Assembly (NCBI GenBank): GCA_963971305.1
Contig: OZ020306.1
Location: 4,890,842 to 4,954,841, forward strand
Direction: 5' to 3'
DNA length: 64,000 bases
Source of the DNA: Arcuatula senhousia
Lineage: Eukaryota > Mollusca > Bivalvia > Mytilida > Mytilidae
Every line of letters starts with the position of its first letter. Positions within the stretch are counted from its first letter, which is position 1. Below are positions 22,828 to 34,900 of this stretch, piece by piece. A model generated the notes under the pieces. That model made no database searches. It was not told where the DNA came from and saw only the letters and a list, made by a program, of their open reading frames with translations. Both the position numbers and the translations under genes were made by a program.

Positions 22828-23411
22828 TGATTGACGTACATATTCATCTGTGTATGTAACCTAGTAGCAGTTCTTGACTTCTTACGTTCTCCATTGACCT
22901 CCAGCTCCTTCTTCTTGCGTAATATTCATCGGACATTCTACATTTGGAATTTGTGAGTGCTTTCCCTTTCTCAAAACATAGAATTTGTATGGATTTCCTC
23001 TGTTCTGTTTGGCCCGTTCAACCTCTGCCTGTGTTATCAGCTGTTTCAGTCTGCCCTGTACAGAAGCAAACGTTCAGCTTTATTCTTCTTGGTTGAAGGC
23101 GGCTTGGGTTCCAAATGTGTCACAGTCAAGGGGTTGTATTGGGACACGTGCTCCTGATATCAATCAAATGCTCCTTAGGGCATGCGTCATTCAGCCCCTG
23201 ACAACCAAAGTCAAACTCCAATTCTTCATGTGTGGTTTAGCTTGCTTAACACGAAGGAACCCGTTTCAACGCAATGGAAAAATGGGCAAAGGCGAGTTAC
23301 TTGCGCCCTAAAAACCAGTCGATAGCCTCGGATAGATGGGACTCGACAGCCATGAAAGGTAGCCCATCTAGGAGAAAGAAAACTCTGATTTAAAACCTCC
23401 GCTGCCTTTCA

Positions 23412-23570
23412 GCTCCAGATCTAGCCTTCTGTGCTGACGATATCCATAAGAATATCAGTAGAAAGGTATGCAACCAGCTCGGAAGTAGTGACCATCGCCC
23501 AGTAGTACTATTCATCACAGAAACACCACTACACGCTTTCATGGAATTACAAGAAGGCGTATTGATTTAG
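23412..23570 (+). pseudogene. Decayed non-LTR retrotransposon endonuclease fragment
   Basis: A 52-codon frame starts APDLAFCADDI and contains QLGSSDHRPVVLFI, the C-terminal strand and catalytic His of the apurinic-like endonuclease (SDH signature) of non-LTR elements. Upstream, 23280-23410 still looks coding-like but is broken by a stop (KKTLI-stop-NLRCLS). The reverse transcriptase that should follow is absent; another repeat begins at about 23585. Confidence 0.75.
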
Positions 23571-23584
23571 TTAGTAAGTTAGTT

Positions 23585-23690
23585 ATTGCTTTACTCCCAA
23601 GCAGCACGATTTCGGCTATATCCGGGAGAGGAACATGAAAGTGGTGATAAAATGAAAATGAAATGATGATGAAGTGGAGGAAATGGGGAC
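23585..23690 (+). repeat. Dispersed repeat with GCTATATCCGGGAGA motif
   Basis: TCGGCTATATCCGGGAGAGG then GATAAAATGAAAATGAAATG. The same order is found at 57690-57745 and, more eroded, at 36730-36785. Confidence 0.5.
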
Positions 23691-23899
23691 ACAAGGCCAA
23701 TCGGGTAGGAGAGTTTTGACTGCTACTGGAAAAGGATCGATATTTTGTTCTAACGTGGCCCCTTTGGAAGTCTATTAGCCAAAAAAGGCCTAAATTGCTA
23801 TGTTACCCTACCAGTGCTCGATAATCGGACCAGAGACGGTCAATTTGAAATATGCAAACTTTTCAATCACTTGTGTTAGAAGTTTTACACTTCTTTGTT

Positions 23900-24455
23900 T
23901 AATTACGATTGCCTGTCGCGGGTAAGCTGGTGGATAGAATGTCACTAAACTACGCTGGAAATATTCGTCAGCTTCGCACAGATTTTCGCGATTTTACTGG
24001 GAAGTCCATCATTTGATGTTTTATCCTGTTAAAAATGATGTCTAGCTTTGGTATTGTGGGATTCTTCTTTTTTATTTACCTCAAGAAGTGTCTCCTTTGG
24101 TCTCTTTTGTAATTATTGATTTAGATTGTTTGTTCAACAGTTCTGCTGTTGTTGTCCATTTTCTTGACTAGTTGCATGCCACACCATTGTACACCAATAT
24201 TATTATAATATTATTCTTTCCTCTTTGCTTTGCATTTCCAAAATATTTACGGTTTCCACAGTCAAGTCCGTGAGTTGTCAAGGATGTTGCTTGTCTAAGT
24301 CGTTTTTATGTGTGCCTTTGTGTACCTTGTAGTGACCCCAGTCTTCCCTTTGCCTTGACTGTCTTGATTTATCATAAAGTTTGTGTTTCTTTTCCACCAG
24401 TAGTTTCTTAAATTTGTGATTGAACCAAGGTAGGTTGTGAATGTTGTATGTCCAG
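23900..24455 (-). pseudogene. Decayed non-LTR retrotransposon, endonuclease-RT linker region
   Basis: Reading the minus strand from 24455, LPWFNHKFKKLLVEKK and then QREDWGHYKVHKGTHKN match the 'PWFN...' basic linker that precedes reverse transcriptase in LINE elements. The trace continues with stops and shifts (AELLNKQSKSIITKETKG) to about 23900. It faces the endonuclease relic at 23412-23570 and is therefore from a different insertion. Confidence 0.65.
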
Positions 24456-24504
24456 AAATTGGCATTACACTGATAATTTTAGGACAGGTGTCGAAGCTTA
24501 TGTA

Positions 24505-24650
24505 TTATATTTTTGTTAAATCTTAGGTCAAAGCAAGACGTCGAGCATCGACCGTTGGTCATGTTGAAGACTGCCGCTTGCGTTTATGGAGGTTGTGTCG
24601 CGTACACTTATTCCACATCTCATTATCGTCTAGTTAATGCTAGTTTTGTG
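24505..24650 (+). repeat. Dispersed repeat family C, copy 2
   Basis: CCGTTGGTCATGTTGAAGAC ... GGTTGTGTCGCGTACACTTA, matching the copies at 13690-13980 and, inverted, at 27725-28030. Confidence 0.65.
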
Positions 24651-24719
24651 AGGATATTCTTTTACATGATGTTAAGGAATCCACCTTTACAGTTGTTCCA
24701 AAGTGTATAGCGTTTCTAT

Positions 24720-25560
24720 AGTGGATACAGACGAAACGCGCGTCAAACACAGGCTAAAATATAATTATTTGTTTCTATCACATCTAATCAAGATTGACCG
24801 AATTCAAAGAAAAAATCTATATTAGATAAAGAAATATATAAATTTTATTCATTCATCTGGTAACAACTAAAAATATCATCACAGAGTTCTTATATCACAG
24901 ATTTGATTAATTACAGTAAAACCATTTATAATATTGAAGAGTAATTAAACGCTTCCACTTGTATATTGAAATAATGTCTAAAAGCTGTGGCACTGAAAGT
25001 TCCAATTTTATTGTAATATTTCTACAAATTTAACAGGCGTACTTATTTATAGTAATTATTTCTGTGTAAAAAGCTGTTATATCAAAATGAAAAGAAATCA
25101 ACAAATCAACAAATAGATCTTTTCCTAACAAACTATTTCATGTTTCTAATTTGAAAGTGCCATTTTATGAATGATAAAAATGCATGGGTGACATGTTCAA
25201 GCTTCATGAATGAATCAAGTGAAAAAAAAACAATAATGATAGTCGTCATATAATAAATGAAATCAATGAATTAAATAAAAGCACCAAAAACGAAAACAGT
25301 ACAATTTTTTTTTTCTAGAAATTATACTTATGTTGTAAAATAATTCGATAATGAAAACCATTCTATTAAATGAATAAGAAATTGTCAGTAAATTAAGATA
25401 TTGCAGTATAGACTTTTTAACTTACATTTTTCTTATATTCAATGTACGTTATTCTCTTTGGAAAAAAGCATTAATTATACCAAGATATCCAAATATGTGA
25501 TATAAACTAGATTAAAATGATTTCCTAAATGACAGAAATGTACGAAAAAGTCACAGTTTA
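24720..25560. other. Probable 3' untranslated region of the ZU5/death gene and intergenic sequence
   Basis: AT-rich sequence downstream (minus strand) of the death-domain exon. Several TTTATT (AATAAA inverse) hexamers occur, so a polyadenylation site cannot be singled out. Confidence 0.35.
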
Positions 25561-25564
25561 CATG

Positions 25565-25920
25565 CTACGAAACTGTCATTTGTGATAGTACACGCGTGAA
25601 GACTTCCGGTGTGACTTCTTTGCTGTCCTTGTGGCACTCAAACACAACATTTGCCGCCTCCATTCGACCCATTTCTCTTAAAGCACAAACTAAAGCCTCA
25701 ACTGCCAAGTCTTTTTTGTCTTTCCTTGTCCTTTTCCAGTATAAAAGAATTTTGTACGTCACATCCGCCATTGAAAGTCCATTTGAAATTGCATCGAAAC
25801 CGAGGCCAGTGATCGTGCTGTCCGGAAGGTCAAGGTGAACTGCTAGTGTCAATCCCTCTGGAACAAATCTTGACAAGTTCCGCAAACTTCTTCCCGTGAT
25901 TGCCTTCGACTCTTTCTCTA
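25565..25920 (-). CDS. DTHD1: DTHD1-like exon 7: death domain and stop
   Basis: Acceptor TTTACTTTGTAG at 25932-25921; the first two bases complete an Ile codon (phase 1 join). It encodes about 118 residues. The death-domain core shows LGFDAISNG, a conserved Trp in YWKRTRKDKKD and the helical ALVCALREMGRMEAANVV. It ends SQMTVS-TAG. Confidence 0.85.
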
Positions 25921-28900
25921 CTACAAAGTAAAATAAAAAGAAAGGTTATAAACTTCAAAACATTGAACAACAAGTTATGGATAAGAGGAGAGTGTTTAAT
26001 TTTTTTTTTAAAATATTTCCCAACATTTATCCCCGTTTTTTCAATAAAACACCGCCATAATTAGATCAGATTCACCTAGTACCAATGATAAAAAAATAAA
26101 GGAACTTTTCAAAAAAGAAAAAAAAACATAGGTGATGTCAGTGATAGAAATTTCAAAATTAAAAAAGCAATTACATGCAACGTTATGCTAATAGTGTGTT
26201 GTTATGTGCGATTATGGTCCGTAATGCTTATTAGATATTTATATGAAAGACAAAAAGTAAAGAACCATGCAATACCGGTATAGATCATGCAATCGTTGGC
26301 AAAACCTTAAAGATAATAGTTATTTATATTCTTATTCCTAACTGTCGTCAAAAGCATGCAAAATATGTAAACTTGATATATATCATAAAAAGTTAAAATA
26401 GTTTAAAAAGCATTGTATAATTCCTGGCATCTAAAGACACACTCGTTACCTAGGCGACGATCTACAAACAGTAATGAACAAAGTTAATTCGAGAATCTTA
26501 ATACCAACCATAGATTTTTATCCTTAACGTTATACTTGAAATCTCATTTATATATTTAATGACCCAACATAGTTTTCCCAATATAGACATGCATTTAATG
26601 CATTGACAAAACCGAATCTTGATATGAAATCCTCAATTTTAATGTAACTTTTGTTATAATTGCGATATCGACATTCAGCAACATTCAATAAAATCAAATA
26701 TCAAATGAACAATCATTTTATTTTCTATTTAATCCTTTTTGCTAAACAAATTTAAACTTATTCAGTTGCAGTATTGTCATGTTTTCGCAGTGATAAAATT
26801 TGAGAGGTGCATTAAATAAAAGCGCAGCGGATAGAGAAAACGTCTTACTTATGATTTGAGGACGACTAGTTTTCATGAGTCGTTCCATTACGCTTGGTGG
26901 TAATGGTTTAAACTTCGGCACAGAATTTTGGACTGGCTTTTCCACTTTGATATCAGGAGTTTTTAATAAATCAAGATTTGGTTTTTCTTTCTTGACTTCT
27001 GGTTCCTCTGGGATGACTTCTTCAAAGAAGTATGCCTTAACTAGAGCCTCCTCTATTTCTAGCCTGACAGACATTGTAGCTGCTTCTCTGGTTTTCTGGT
27101 CTGTAATATCGACAGGCGATAAGTTTATTGCACCTATAAGCGTTCTTTCCTCTGTGGTTTTAGGTTCTATAACGAATTTGCGTAAACTTTCTGGTAAATG
27201 TTTGAAATATTGCAAGTCTTTATTTTCCATGTAATCGCTATCTAAACTAGCCTTTAGATCGTCTGATATATTAAATGTCCATTTCATACCGTCAAATATT
27301 TCGAATTCTGAGGGTATATTTTGTGACTTGGGTTTTACAACAGGCGCCCGTCTAAAGTGTGGTTTATTGTCAACAGGATCCTCTGGTCGAACTATTTCCT
27401 TTTTAAAGGGACGAAAACCTTTCTCCTTCATTTCAGCAATTTTACTGTCAGATTTACTTTTAGGGAAACATTCGAGCACCAAAAACCACATTTTTTCTTG
27501 AAAGTTGATAAATGCCATGAGTTCTCCTTTTTCCATGTCGACTCTTCCTTCTAGTACATTAACGGCTGACGCCATTCGCTTTTTCCGATCAGGTTTTGAT
27601 TTAACAACACAAAATCTGAAATAAACATTTTAATAAGACTTTTTATTCTAAAAAAAAATGTCAAAAAAGAATGTCATGTACGCATCTGTATATACTTTTT
27701 CATTTTTTTTTGTTAGTGTTAACTTTTGATGTGGAATAAGTGTACGCGACACAACCAACATTAAAGAAACGGCAATTTAAAAAATCACAATGGAAAACAG
27801 CCAGCAGTCTTCAACATGACCAGAGGTCACTGCTCGCTGTCTTGCATTGACCCAAGACTAAAAATACAATACATAAGATTCAAACAAATCCCTAGATTAT
27901 CAACGGAAGACCCATTTCTGGACATAAAACAAAAACAGATAGTTGACAAGGACAAACAAAAGCTTTGACAAGGATTCCTGGCTTAGGACAGGCACATATA
28001 AAATGTGGCTGGGTTAAACTAGTTTTTTTTACCCAACCTTCCCCCTATTGTTTATCTTGTACAAAGCACAAAAGATAACACACTTAAAAATCAAATCGAT
28101 AAAAGTTCAATTCACCAAGAGAGAACATGGGACAAGAGTACTATACGAGAACAACGAGAATAACTGGATTTTCTGGTTATAAGAGAATAAAATTTTTTGT
28201 TAAACTACCAACCACCTACCTGTTCGGGTATTTGACGTCAAATCATGAAATGTGACCGTAAGTCTAGGGAATCTTTATCTATTGTCGAAAACCCACCCGT
28301 TTAGGTAGTTGACGTCACACGTGACCGTAGTTCTAGTAATTCACCTGATAAGGTATCTGACGTCACACGTGACCGTAGTTCTAGTAAACCCACCTGATAA
28401 GGTACTTGACGTCACATGTGAATGTAGTTCTAGTTAATCTACATTTAGTGTCGAAAACCCACCTGTTATGGTATTTGACGTCACACGTGACCGTAGTTAT
28501 AGTAAATCTATAGTGCCGAAAACCCACTTGTTAAGGTATTTGCCAATATACGTGGCCGTAGTTCTAGAAAATTTATATTTTAATAGTGTCGAACACCTAC
28601 CTGATTAGCTCTTAGACGTCACAGGTGACCGTAGTCATTTCTATACAAACCACCCACCTGTTTAAGAATTTGACGTCACACGTCACAGTAGTTCTGGTAA
28701 ATCTATATTTTGTGTCGACTAGTTCCCATCCATTATCTCCTTTTTGTAACACGGCGATGTCATTGTTGGCGCTCTCGTTGTCCACCTCCACGTTGGCGGG
28801 CAGGGGAAGTTTGACACTGACGGCTCGTCTGAAGGTACACTGATAGTTGGGAACCAGATCTATAAATTCTGATACATTTTCCAGCTCTGTTGTCTCTAGT

Positions 28901-31900
28901 GGGAAAAGCTCCTTTGCCAGTGTGACTTTCTCCTCTGTGATTGGCGTTATCTGATTCAATAAAGTATCAAGTACAAATGATATGTATAACATCGTCAGAT
29001 TTTATGAATGTCTATGAACGACGAAAAGGCTACCCGGGGAGGGGCTATGGACAAACAAATCAGGATAGCTCAATTTCGTCAGCTGGAAGAAATTGGAATT
29101 CCGATTTGTCCTAGGAGGTTTCCGGATCCCACTAGATTCGAATTTGTCCTGTAACATTTACTTTATGACGGTTGCTGGTTTGTTATATTGTAACAGGTGT
29201 TGCCCTTAAAGGGTCTTGATAGTTTTCGCTTGTAGTGTCACCTGGCGGTTTGTGTATCTTTGCTTTATTTAGTGCTAAGTCAATACTTATCGCATTTGTT
29301 CTAATACTCGTTTTTTTATTATTAGAGCTTGCAATTTCCAGTTCAGTAATCCTCTTAACGGGTCATATTGTAAGCTGTAATATGCTTTTGAACCTTGTGT
29401 TCTCAAGTACCTGAACTTTTTTTATATTGCACATGTTACATAAATTAATCTTTCTCTCTTTAATAAATCTAATCACCCGTTTTAATGAGGATAATCAAGC
29501 TTAAAACGCCCAAAAAGTATTTGATACAATGGTAAACTGTGTCAGTGTATTTTACTTTGTATGGATGGATTCTATAATTGTTATAGGGGTTTTCGTTGAT
29601 CAGCTAATTAAACTGGTTTTTGCATCAATGACTTGGGATAAGAAAACAGTCAGGCGACAAGCTTTTTATTTTGTCATGTTGCTAGATTCACGAAGAGGAT
29701 TGATATTACTAAATGCATTGGTAGCTGCATTTCCTCACCTGTATTGCACATTGAAATGTTTTGTCTGCAGCTTTCTTTGGTACACGTATGCTGATATATT
29801 TGCTCATGTGTGAGTTATACAGACACCCCTGGGTCGTCACTTCAAAGGTTTCCTTCTTTGGTGTGAATGTAACCACAAACACTCCTAGTCTGTCTATCTC
29901 TAGCTCGATACAAGGGGACGACGTGTCAGGCTGTAATATAAAATTGCTTTCTGTTAGAGTGGAAAAACGAGCAAAAATCTGCATTACTGATATATGTTTT
30001 AATCAGTTTTGGTCTCCAGAATAGGGAACTAAATAGCTGAATCTATTGACTATGTACATTGTAATACATGTGATATATATTTGTATTCAATGGGTTTATT
30101 AATGTTCTATAAAACCATCTTTTAACCACAAAATCTGCTGAAATGTTTCGTATCAAGAGTTAGGATTTTCAGTACTCCGATGGTCATTCATCTAGTGTAT
30201 AGCCGTTTTGAAAAGAGTCATTTTATTTTCTGTCGCCGCCCTATACCCAGTAGTTAACAACTATTGAGCGAATGAAATATCGTTATGTACGTTCAAATCT
30301 CAGTTCTAGGCTTGTAATAAAGGATAAATGTTTTGTTAATTATTGAAATTACTTAGGTATTTTATACCCTTAGAATAGATCATAATCGTTTTGGTCATTA
30401 GTGTAAAATGTTTACATTGTATGGTCCGTTTGATGTTACAATTAATTTTGTTTGCATAGCAGCACAACTTTAATCAAATTAAAAGCCATAATACATTGTA
30501 AAGCACTTATTTTTTTTAATTTTACAGCGATATAGATTAAAGTATATGTAAATATAGTAATGATGGTATCAAATTATTTAAACTGTGTGTTGCGATTGGC
30601 TTTAAAAAACACAAGAGCTCATAATCAGTGTAAAAAGTTCTCTTACAATTAACCCAGTATATAAATCCTACCTGAAATTCCACAGAAAAAGCACCTAGTT
30701 GTCCTTTTTTTCATGTGCATGTATACCACTATTGCGTGTATTCTTCGTAACCTACCTTCTGCAGAAAGCCTACATTAACCCATTCGTTCTCGTCCTTCCA
30801 TTTGCCTTTAACATTAATCTCATTATGATCGGTATCTATCTGGTAATACGGTAGTCTCACTATAACACTCTTCTTCAGTGGATGCACTGATGAGTTCAAG
30901 ACAAATATTTCACTGGTTAAGTGTTCATTAAATGGTAACACGGGCGAGTACCTCCATCTCTGTGAAGGTGAAGCCACTTGGCAGGATATAGAATCTTTTT
31001 TGCCGAACAATCCTTCTGGGACGGTTAGTTTGGCACCAAGTGGTAAGCCGAAATTGCCTCCTTTCTTTCCAGGTGAATAATTTACTTTTAAGCTGGAAGA
31101 TAAATAAAAAGGAATTATTTCACAAGCTAAAAACATCACTCCATTATGTTTTTGTTTACATACATGTTGATTGATTGATTGGTTGGTGGTTGTCTACTTA
31201 CTGTTCCGTCGGCGATATTTCAGTCATAGTTAACAAGTTGAAATTTATAGATATGAAGCCTCATGCTTATTACCCACTTTTACGTTGTTTCTTTTATGCT
31301 TCATATCTTTTTACCGCAAAAATACACGATATTTGAGGGTCTTACTTTCTTTTAAGGTCTTTCAAAGACGTAACTTATGACCATTAAAGTGTTAGCTTTG
31401 AAAGGAAAAATTGGTTGATACCAAAGACAAAACAAACAACGAAACTGTATATAGAACTGTTTCACCTTACATATTAATGAGCTTCTTTAAAGATTGTTAA
31501 GTAACTGTTATCAATACGACTTACTGTGCATCGTCATCCAGAAGGTCTTTCTGTGTAGAGTTGATGCCAACACTCCAAGAATTAGAAATCTGTTTATTCT
31601 TCATATTTCCTTCAATTTCTGGTCTAAAAAAGAAATCAATCTAAAATATGAACGGGTTTTTGATATCTCTTTACTGCAAAACAAATGTCTGTGGTAAATA
31701 ATTAACCGTTCACATATTTTCTAAAAACACTTTGTAGCTGCTCTGAATAAGTAAATACTGTAAGTATATAGAGACCACTTTATATTTTTCCTTTTTAATT
31801 GAACGACATTCAGATAATGACAGAAAATTATTCTCAAGCGATATTATAATGACCACCTTACAATTCTCAATGACGGCCAATCACTATATCAAAGACATTC

Positions 31901-34900
31901 CCATTAAGAACGCCATAACAAGCATTAAAACCATTATCGAGTTTTCATTCAAATCATACATAAATAAATCAAACAATTTAAATTATTAAATAAAATATAT
32001 AATTGAACACTTCAACACGTTATACAATACTGAGCTTCTTCCCTGTGAAATATAAATATTTACACTCGTTGTGATTGTGGAGAGAGAAACGTACAAAAAC
32101 ATCCTCACAGACACACAAACAGTCTATAGTATAACAGAAAGAATGGTCATTATAAAACGTCGTAATCCTATTATTTGACATTATATATTTAAATGATTAT
32201 AGAAGTTTGAACACTGATTTAGACGGTGACCATAGAGATTCGACACTAGGAGAAGAATTAGACGCTTCAGTGCAGCTCGTGTAAAGTTTGAACTTAAAGT
32301 CCTTATAAGATGGCTCATCTAGAAAAGTACCTTATTTCTAACCATAAATGTTAATGTATCTCTATCAAAAAAGTGTTATTGTCGTATCAATAAGACACCT
32401 AGATTTTAAAAAAGACATAAAACATCGGGATCTAATGAAAATAAAAGCAAGGATTTTTTCTTCAGATCTTCGATCTACCAACAACAGTTCGTAAATATAT
32501 TAAAACTTTGTATGAAATTGAAAGCCGTGCTCATGATACATGTTATAATTGTTTCCCAGCACCGTTGTGATGAATATAAATGTTTTCCCAGCACCCATGC
32601 TTAATTGTAGGTTGAGTGAATACATGTATATGTGTTTTCCCGCGCCAGTATAAGACTTTTTCCAACCACCCATACTAAATTCTAGGTGTGATTCATTTCC
32701 ACCCCATCAGAGGCTTACATGAAGACTTCTCTATAGTCTGTACTATCAGATTCGCCCTCTGAATTATATAGGTCTATGATGATATCACACGCGGAAACAA
32801 CGTCTATTTTCATTTTCTGAAATAATTTAGAAGTGTCAATATGCTATATCCTTCCAGCGAAGCACTTGGTTTTACTGGTTTCCTGTTTATTGTTGATATT
32901 AAGATATTATTTTTAATCATTGAAAAATGTATGCTTCTGGGACCGGCACACTTGGCAAATAGTTTTCACACTGACATTGGATTGTGGATGTTTTGTCTCG
33001 ATTATATTGTGGTTAATGCGTCGGGCTACTAATTTTAAAACCAAGGCTCGTGCTTCAAAGACCACACTCGCAAACTGGAGACAGCTTGTTTCTCAATCCA
33101 GGGTAAATTAAAAACAAGAGGCTCCCAGGAGCCTGAATCGCTCACCTGGTCTTGATGTTGACCCTATACTTTTGTAGAGCTAAATGAGCTGAACATTTAA
33201 GCAAGCAACAGCTAATCTCTATCTGCAATAGTTTTCATTCTGTAGGCCAAAAACATGAAAAATCGCCTTATCAGAGGCCGTAACCCCTATAAGGGGTCAC
33301 CTGACAACTTCCACCCTATGGAAAATTTTGTAGAGCTAAATGAGCTGAACATTTAAGCAAGCAACAGCTAATCTCTATCTGCAATAGTTTTCATTCTGTA
33401 GGCCAAAAACATGAAAAATCGCTATTTTTCAGGGGTCGTAACCCCTATAAGGGGTCATCTGACAACTTCGACCCTATGTAGAATTTTGTAAAGCTAAATG
33501 AGCTGAACATTTAAGCAAGCAACAGCTAATCTCTATCTGCAATAGTTTTCAATCTGTAGGCCAAAAACATGAAAAATCGCTATTTTTCAGGGGCCGTAAT
33601 CCCTATAAGGGGTCATCTGACAACTTCGACCCTATGGAGAATTTTGTAGAGCTAAATGAGCTGAACATATAAGCAAGCAACAGCTAATCTGTATGTGCAA
33701 CAGTTTTCATTCTGTAGGCCAAAAACATGAAAAAAAACTACTTTTCAGGGGCGTACCCCTATAAGGGGTCATCTGACAACTTCGACCCTATGGAGAATTT
33801 TGTAGAGCTAAATGAGCTGAACATTTAAGCAAGCAACAGCTAATCTCTATCTGCAATATTTTTCATTTTGTAGGATAAAAACATGAAAAATCGCTATTTT
33901 TCAGGGGCCGTAATCCCTATAAGGGGTCATCTGACAACTTCGACCCTATGGAGAATTTTGTAGAGCTAAATGAGCTGAACATATAAGCAAGCAACAGCTA
34001 ATCTGTATGTGCAACAGTTTTCATTCTGTAGGCCAAAAACATGAAAAAAAAGCTACTTTTCAGGGGCCGTAACCCCTATAAGGGGTCATCTGACAACTTC
34101 GACCCTATGGAGAATTTTGTAGAGCTAAATGAGCTGAACATTTAAGCAAGCAACAGCTAATCTCTATCTGCAATATTTTTCATTTTGTAGGATAAAAACA
34201 TGAAAAATCGCTATTTTTCAGGGGCCGTTATCCCTATAAGGGGTCATCTGACAACTTCGACCCTATGGAGGATTTTGTAAAGCTAATTGAGCTGAACATT
34301 TAAGCAAGCAACAGCTAATCTTTATCTGCAATAGTTTTCATTCTGTAGGCCAAAAACATGAAAAATCGCTAATTTTCAGGGGCCGTAACCCCTTTAAGGG
34401 GTCATCTGACAACTTCGACCCTATGGAAAATTTTATAGAGTTAAATGTGCTGAACATTTAAGCAAGCAACAGCTAATCTCTATCTGCAATAGTCTTTATT
34501 CTGTAGGCCAAAAACATGAAAAATCGCTATTTTTCAGGGGCCGTAACCCCTATAAGGGGTCATCTGACAACTTCGACCCTATGGAAAATTTTATAGAGTT
34601 AAATGAGCTGAACATTTAAGCAAGCAACAGCTAATCTCTATCTGCAATAGTTTTCATTCTGTAGGCCAAAAACATGAAAAAATGCTATTTTTCACCTTCA
34701 AGGGGCCGTAACCCCTATAAGGGGTCATCTGACAACTTTGATCAAATGGAGACTTTTGCAGAGCTTTTGATGCTGAATCAGTAGCGTGGCCTCAGATTTC
34801 CTTTATCTCTTATACTTTTTGATTTATAAGCCAAAAACAGTAGTCTGACCCCCCCCCCCTAGTCTATTTTTAGTAACAGCGAATTTTTAACGGATCAAAA

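Noticed and set aside
22985..23311. 108-codon plus-strand frame upstream of the endonuclease relic
   Set aside because: Could be a decayed retroelement part, but no motif could be matched, and it overlaps another open frame.
33171..34770. CRISPR-like regularly spaced repeat
   Set aside because: The 158-bp units are contiguous diverged tandem repeats without unique spacers, in a eukaryotic transposable element.
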